From: Flavobacterium sufflavum
GTDB lineage: Bacteria > Bacteroidota > Bacteroidia > Flavobacteriales > Flavobacteriaceae
Direction: 5' to 3'
DNA length: 64,000 bases
Assembly (NCBI RefSeq): GCF_004016525.1
Contig: NZ_SACJ01000002.1
Span: forward strand, 434,001-498,000
The notes under the pieces were generated by a model. It had not been told where the DNA came from, made no database searches, and saw only the letters and a list, made by a program, of their open reading frames with translations. Made by a program: the position numbers and the translations under genes. Shown one piece after another: positions 59,998 through 64,000 of the stretch; positions within the stretch are counted from its first letter, which is position 1, and every line of letters starts with the position of its first letter.

Positions 59998-60534
59998 TCA
60001 CAAATTCCAATTCATTTTCTGAAATAAATCCCAAACTACAATTCCAGCACTAACTGAAATGTTCAACGAATGTTTAGTGCCTAATTGAGGAATTTCAATA
60101 CAGCCATCACATAATGCTACAGCTTCCTGGGCTACGCCATGAACTTCGTTACCAAAAACCAAAGCGTATTTTTGATCTTTTTCTACTTCAAAATTTTGTA
60201 GAAAAATAGCGCTTTCTACTTGTTCGATGGCTAGAGTAATGACTCCTTCTTGTTTTAAGTTGGTGATGGTGTCAAGTACATTTTCGTTGTGTTCCCAAGT
60301 TACCGTTTCGGTTGCGCCTAAGGCTGTTTTGTGAATTTCTTTGTTGGGAGGAGTTGCGGTAATACCACATAAGTATATTTTTTCAATCAAAAAGGCATCA
60401 GCAGTTCTAAATACCGAACCAATATTGTGTAAGCTTCGTACATCGTCTAAGACAAGGATAAGAGGTGTTTTTTCAGATTTTTTGAAGTCTTCAATTGATT
60501 TTCGTTCCAGCTCGCTGTTTTCTAGTTTTCTCAT
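59998..60534 (-). CDS. TrmH-family (SPOUT) RNA 2'-O-methyltransferase
   Basis: 178 aa. The three SpoU motifs are visible: LILVLDDVRSLHNIGSVFRTADAF (motif 1), YALVFGNEVHGV (motif 2) and IEIPQLGTKHSLNISVSAGIVVWDLF (motif 3). These form the trefoil-knot SAM site. Members methylate tRNA G18 or rRNA; the length suggests the TrmH/TrmL group, target not decided. It starts 84 bp downstream of the DUF1573 gene, behind a terminator. Confidence 0.93.
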   Translation of the reverse strand: MRKLENSELERKSIEDFKKSEKTPLILVLDDVRSLHNIGSVFRTADAFLIEKIYLCGITATPPNKEIHKTALGATETVTWEHNENVLDTITNLKQEGVITLAIEQVESAIFLQNFEVEKDQKYALVFGNEVHGVAQEAVALCDGCIEIPQLGTKHSLNISVSAGIVVWDLFQKMNWNL

Positions 60535-60560
60535 TTTTTAACAATGGCATTTATTCGAAT

Positions 60561-60598
60561 AAAAAAAGCTTCCGATTTTGTCAAAGGAAGCTTTTTTT
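60561..60598 (-). terminator. Terminator after the DUF1573 gene
   Basis: Perfect 13-bp stem AAAAAAAGCTTCC (60561-60573) / GGAAGCTTTTTTT (60586-60598), 12-nt loop, 19 bp past the DUF1573 stop. Confidence 0.88.
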
Positions 60599-60617
60599 GA
60601 GTTTTATAATTTAAAAA

Positions 60618-61064
60618 TTAGCTCTTTTTTGGAGCGTCATCAGGAAGAACTGTTCCTTTGATAGTTAAAGTCTTAGTAGCTTGTCCTTCAGCATTAGAGG
60701 TTACAGTAACTGTTTTTGTAAATTGACCTACTCTGTCAGTAGCATATTTTACATTGATAACTGCTTTAGCACCTGGAGCAATAGGCTCTTTTGGGTAAGT
60801 TGGAACGGTACATCCGCATGAACCTACGGCATTCGTGATAATTAAAGGTTTGTTTCCGTTGTTTGTAAAAACAAATTCACGTTTTCCGTCAGCATTGTGG
60901 GCAATTGTTCCGTAGTCAATAGTTTCATTTTCAAAAACCATTCCTGCTCCGTTTACTTTTGCCATTTTAGTAGCCGATGCTTTGATTTTTTTAGTTGTTT
61001 CTTGTGCTTTAGAAGTAGTAACTCCAAATACAATAAGTGCTGCAAGTAAAATTATTTTTTTCAT
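60618..61064 (-). CDS. DUF1573 family secreted protein
   Basis: 148 aa. The signal peptide ends TTSKAQET. The DUF1573 domain (about 40-145) has FENETIDYGTIAHNADGKREFVFTNNGNKPLIITNAVGSCGCTVP, with the conserved CGC of this immunoglobulin-like family, and TVTSNAEGQATKTLTIKGTV. It is exported, abundant in Bacteroidota and of unknown function. Codon use is biased to preferred codons, suggesting high expression. It is divergent from mutS. Confidence 0.9.
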   Translation of the reverse strand: MKKIILLAALIVFGVTTSKAQETTKKIKASATKMAKVNGAGMVFENETIDYGTIAHNADGKREFVFTNNGNKPLIITNAVGSCGCTVPTYPKEPIAPGAKAVINVKYATDRVGQFTKTVTVTSNAEGQATKTLTIKGTVLPDDAPKKS

Positions 61065-61093
61065 TTTTTTTTTTAATTTTAGGTTTGGTACAA

Positions 61094-61101
61094 CAAATCT
61101 A
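61094..61101 (-). promoter_or_regulatory. -7 box for the DUF1573 gene
   Basis: Minus-strand TAGATTTG, an exact match, 29 nt before the ATG at 61064. No clear TTG is seen at -33. Confidence 0.45.
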
Positions 61102-61229
61102 AAGAAAAAATCATGCCATTGACTTAAAATTTACTTAAAAATGTTTTTAATTTTTTTAGTGATAGTTATTCGTTATAAAATTTTTAAATTCGCCTTCACA
61201 TTTTTCTAATAAATTAAATACGATACAAA

Positions 61230-63836
61230 TTGGCATCTAAAGAGAAAACGGTTAAGGAAACCCCATTAATGAAGCAGTATAATGAAATCAAGAGGAAATA
61301 TCCGGATGCTTGTTTATTGTTTAGGGTTGGTGATTTTTATGAAACATTTGGAGAAGATGCTATTCGGTCAGCAAAAATATTAGGAATTACATTGACTAAA
61401 CGTGGTGCGGGTTCTGAAACAGAAACAGCTCTTGCTGGTTTTCCACATCATTCTATTAATACTTATTTGCCAAAATTAGTCAAAGCGGGACTTCGTGTTG
61501 CAATTTGTGATCAGCTTGAAGATCCTAAAATGACTAAAACGATTGTGAAACGCGGCGTGACCGAATTAGTTACTCCCGGGGTTTCTATGAATGACGAGGT
61601 TTTACATTCTAAGACCAATAACTTCCTGGCTTCTGTTTATTTTTCTAATAAAGCAATAGGAATTTCTTTCTTGGATGTTTCCACAGGTGAGTTTTTGACA
61701 GCTCAGGGAAATGCAGAATACATTGATAAATTATTACAGAATTTTAGCCCATCGGAGGTTTTAATTCAAAAAAATAATAAGAATGATTTCAAAACTAATT
61801 TTGGCGATGATTACCATTGTTTTTATTTAGAAGACTGGGTTTATAAAGAAGATTATGCTTTTGAGACTTTGACCAAGCATTTCCAAACGATTTCTTTAAA
61901 AGGTTTTGGAATAGAAGATTTAAAAGATGGAATTATAGCTTCGGGAGCAGTGTTGTATTATTTGTCGGAAACCCAACATAACAAAGTGCAACATATCACG
62001 GCAATTCAGCGTATTGCCGAAGATGCTTATGTGTGGATGGACCGATTTACCATTAGGAATCTCGAATTGTATCACAGTTATAATCCTAATGCGGTTACGC
62101 TTTTGGATGTAATTGATAAAACGCTTTCGCCAATGGGAGGACGTTTGTTGAAACGTTGGTTGGCATTGCCTTTAAAAGATATCAAGAAAGTGCAAAGCCG
62201 ACATGATGTAGTCTCTTATTTGAAAGAAAATCAAGAGGTGTTGCAAAAAATACAATATCAGATTAAGCAAATTTCGGATTTAGAGCGATTGATTTCTAAA
62301 ATCGCTGCGGGGAAAGTATCACCTCGTGAAGTGGTTTATTTGAAAGAATCATTAGATGCTATTATCCCTATAAAAACGCTGTCGTTAGAAAGTCCGCAGG
62401 AAGCGGTGAAAGTTATTGGAGATAATTTACATAGCTGCGATTTATTGCGCGAAAAGATAAAAACTACTTTAAACCAAGATGCGCCGGTGGCTATTGCCAA
62501 AGGAAATGCGATTGCTAAAGGAGTGAATGAAGAGTTGGACGAATTGCGTGCGATTTCTACTTCGGGAAAAGAATTTTTAGAAGGAATCGAGGCAAGAGAG
62601 TCAGAGCGTACAGGGATTTCTTCTTTAAAAATTTCATTTAATAATGTTTTTGGTTATTATATCGAAGTTAGAAATACTCATAAAGATAAAGTGCCAACGG
62701 AATGGATAAGAAAACAAACCCTTGTTAATGCCGAACGCTATATTACCGAAGAATTAAAGGAATACGAAGCTAAAATTCTGGGTGCTGAAGAGAAAATTCA
62801 CAAAATTGAATCGGAATTATTCGAGCAATTAGTGGCTTGGATTGCTACTTACATCAAGCCGGTTCAGTTGAATGCTAATTTGGTTGCGCAACTGGATTGT
62901 TTGTGTTCTTTTACACAATTGGCAATTGAGAACAAATATGTTTGTCCAGAATTGGATGAAACATTTGAATTAGATATTAAAAACGGAAGGCATCCTGTTA
63001 TCGAAAAACAACTGCCTGTAGGCGTGCCTTATATTGCTAATGATGTTTTCCTGGATAGAGAAACTCAGCAATTGATTATGATTACAGGGCCTAATATGTC
63101 GGGTAAGTCGGCTATTTTGCGTCAAACTGCTTTAATTGTGCTCTTGGCTCAAATGGGAAGTTTTGTTCCGGCTGATAGCGTGAAAATGGGACTAGTAGAT
63201 AAAATCTTTACCAGAGTAGGGGCGAGCGATAATATTTCGATGGGAGAATCTACTTTTATGGTCGAAATGAACGAAACAGCCTCTATTTTGAATAATATCT
63301 CCGATAGAAGTTTGGTGTTGCTGGACGAAATTGGAAGAGGAACCAGTACTTATGACGGAATTTCCATTGCCTGGGCTATTGCCGAGTATTTGCATGAGCA
63401 TCCATCTAAGCCTAAAACTTTGTTTGCGACCCATTATCATGAATTGAATGAAATGAGTGAGTCATTAGCCCGAATTCAGAATTATAATGTGGCTGTAAAA
63501 GAATTAAAAGATACGGTGCTTTTTATTCGAAAATTAGTCAAAGGAGGAAGTGCGCATAGTTTTGGAATTCACGTGGCAAAAATGGCGGGAATGCCTCAAA
63601 TTGTAATTTCGAAAGCACAAAAGATTTTGAAGAAGCTGGAGAAAGATCATTCTGGTGATGCATTAAACGGAATCAAGTCAGAAAAGGAAGAAATGCAGAT
63701 GAGTTTCTTTAATTTAGACGATCCATTGCTGGAAGAAATCAAAGAAGAGATTTTAAATATCGATATCAATTCGGTAACGCCGGTAGAAGCTTTGATGAAA
63801 TTGAACGAAATTAAAAGAATGTTAACCAGGAAATAA
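61230..63836 (+). CDS. mutS: DNA mismatch repair protein MutS
   Basis: 868 aa, reading from a TTG at 61230 ((M)[21 protein letters not shown]). The next in-frame ATG is 13 codons later, just before the Phe-x-Glu mismatch-binding motif (FYETFGEDA), so the TTG start fits the family N-terminus better. Domain order is mismatch recognition ([11 protein letters not shown]), connector, clamp and ATPase with Walker A GPNMSGKS (620-627), Walker [17 protein letters not shown] and the HYHEL signature. It recognises base mismatches and recruits MutL. It is 165 bp from the divergent DUF1573 gene and 149 bp before a tRNA. Confidence 0.96.
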   Translation: MASKEKTVKETPLMKQYNEIKRKYPDACLLFRVGDFYETFGEDAIRSAKILGITLTKRGAGSETETALAGFPHHSINTYLPKLVKAGLRVAICDQLEDPKMTKTIVKRGVTELVTPGVSMNDEVLHSKTNNFLASVYFSNKAIGISFLDVSTGEFLTAQGNAEYIDKLLQNFSPSEVLIQKNNKNDFKTNFGDDYHCFYLEDWVYKEDYAFETLTKHFQTISLKGFGIEDLKDGIIASGAVLYYLSETQHNKVQHITAIQRIAEDAYVWMDRFTIRNLELYHSYNPNAVTLLDVIDKTLSPMGGRLLKRWLALPLKDIKKVQSRHDVVSYLKENQEVLQKIQYQIKQISDLERLISKIAAGKVSPREVVYLKESLDAIIPIKTLSLESPQEAVKVIGDNLHSCDLLREKIKTTLNQDAPVAIAKGNAIAKGVNEELDELRAISTSGKEFLEGIEARESERTGISSLKISFNNVFGYYIEVRNTHKDKVPTEWIRKQTLVNAERYITEELKEYEAKILGAEEKIHKIESELFEQLVAWIATYIKPVQLNANLVAQLDCLCSFTQLAIENKYVCPELDETFELDIKNGRHPVIEKQLPVGVPYIANDVFLDRETQQLIMITGPNMSGKSAILRQTALIVLLAQMGSFVPADSVKMGLVDKIFTRVGASDNISMGESTFMVEMNETASILNNISDRSLVLLDEIGRGTSTYDGISIAWAIAEYLHEHPSKPKTLFATHYHELNEMSESLARIQNYNVAVKELKDTVLFIRKLVKGGSAHSFGIHVAKMAGMPQIVISKAQKILKKLEKDHSGDALNGIKSEKEEMQMSFFNLDDPLLEEIKEEILNIDINSVTPVEALMKLNEIKRMLTRK

Positions 63837-63905
63837 TTTTTTTATTTTTTAAATTAAAGCAAATCAAAAGCTTAAAAAAATATTGATTATTTTTTCAAAA
63901 AAGGC

Positions 63906-63935
63906 TTGTATAATCGAAAAAAGCTCTTAAATTTG
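63906..63935 (+). promoter_or_regulatory. Promoter of the downstream tRNA
   Basis: TTG (63906-63908), 19 nt, then TAAATTTG (63928-63935), followed by CATCCGC. This is a full consensus and among the clearest promoters in the window, as expected for a stable RNA gene. About 50 nt separate it from the tRNA 5' end. Confidence 0.8.
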
Positions 63936-63985
63936 CATCCGCAATACAGAACAAGTATCGCGGTTCTTTTTAAGAATTGATAAAT

Positions 63986-64000
63986 GCGAAAATAGCTCAG
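63986..64000 (+). tRNA. tRNA, 5' end only (identity not determined)
   Basis: The window ends with GCGAAAATAGCTCAG: a 7-nt acceptor arm GCGAAAA, U8, A9, D-stem GCTC and A14-G15, matching tRNA geometry exactly. The anticodon lies outside the window. The acceptor sequence would fit a tRNA-Gly, but this cannot be shown here. Confidence 0.8.

Overview
The window is chromosomal DNA from a member of the Bacteroidota, most likely a Flavobacterium or close relative. The sequence is AT-rich. It carries family markers of that group: PorP/SprF, a type B (gliding-motility-type) C-terminal sorting domain, DUF4270, DUF6089, DUF4907, a two-domain GH43 enzyme and a folK-deoxynucleoside kinase fusion. Many genes are preceded by the Bacteroidota promoter signature TTG-N(16-20)-TAnnTTTG. 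Core housekeeping genes dominate. No CRISPR array, integrase, transposase or prophage was seen.

Layout. 1-5.6 kb: a truncated DUF4403 lipoprotein, a TolC/HlyD efflux pair without its inner-membrane pump, tsaB and a membrane-anchored HExxH protein. 5.6-8.2 kb: an NfuA-like iron-sulfur scaffold with a duplicated N-domain, a PorP/SprF protein and a gamma-carbonic anhydrase. 8.2-15 kb: a minus-strand operon (beta-barrel protein, Kelch lipoprotein, DUF4907 lipoprotein, LytS-type kinase, LytTR regulator) facing a DUF4270 lipoprotein plus barrel pair. 15-25 kb: the conserved envelope operon CBS protein - nadK - DUF6089 - uppS - bamA - OmpH - Skp, then murI on its own promoter, with pdxJ and an alpha/beta hydrolase divergent. 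25-28.5 kb: two GH43 enzymes holding three catalytic modules. 28.5-32 kb: a holin-like membrane protein and a five-gene periplasmic metal-handling cluster (Cys-rich protein, two HMA proteins, an outer-membrane barrel, a DUF3347 lipoprotein). 32-38 kb: MOSC protein, GAF/PAS histidine kinase, VOC protein, hydrolase and a small membrane protein. 38.5-46 kb: tig, clpP, clpX, an NHL-repeat lipoprotein and serB. 45.8-50.2 kb: four small SRPBCC/VOC genes, a bacterial GH3 homologue and DUF2797. 50.4-57.2 kb: a hypothetical secreted protein, a giant AsmA-like protein, sppA and folK-dNK. 57.2-64 kb: a large T9SS-secreted LRR/C-type-lectin protein, a TrmH-family methyltransferase, DUF1573, mutS and the first 15 nt of a tRNA.

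How they fit together. Envelope biogenesis is the main theme: undecaprenyl-PP synthase, BamA, two OmpH/Skp chaperones, AsmA-like, SppA, glutamate racemase, and T9SS-related PorP/SprF with a type B CTD client. Protein quality control (trigger factor, ClpP, ClpX) forms the second block.

The most notable non-gene observations are three. First, a 35-bp near-copy of the clpX 3' end lies downstream of the NHL gene, and two of its three differences are synonymous, so that gene looks like a recombinational insertion. Second, two intergenic elements share paired boxes flanking hairpins. Third, several precisely placed promoters correct gene starts (DUF6089, MOSC) or suggest a leaderless message (murI).
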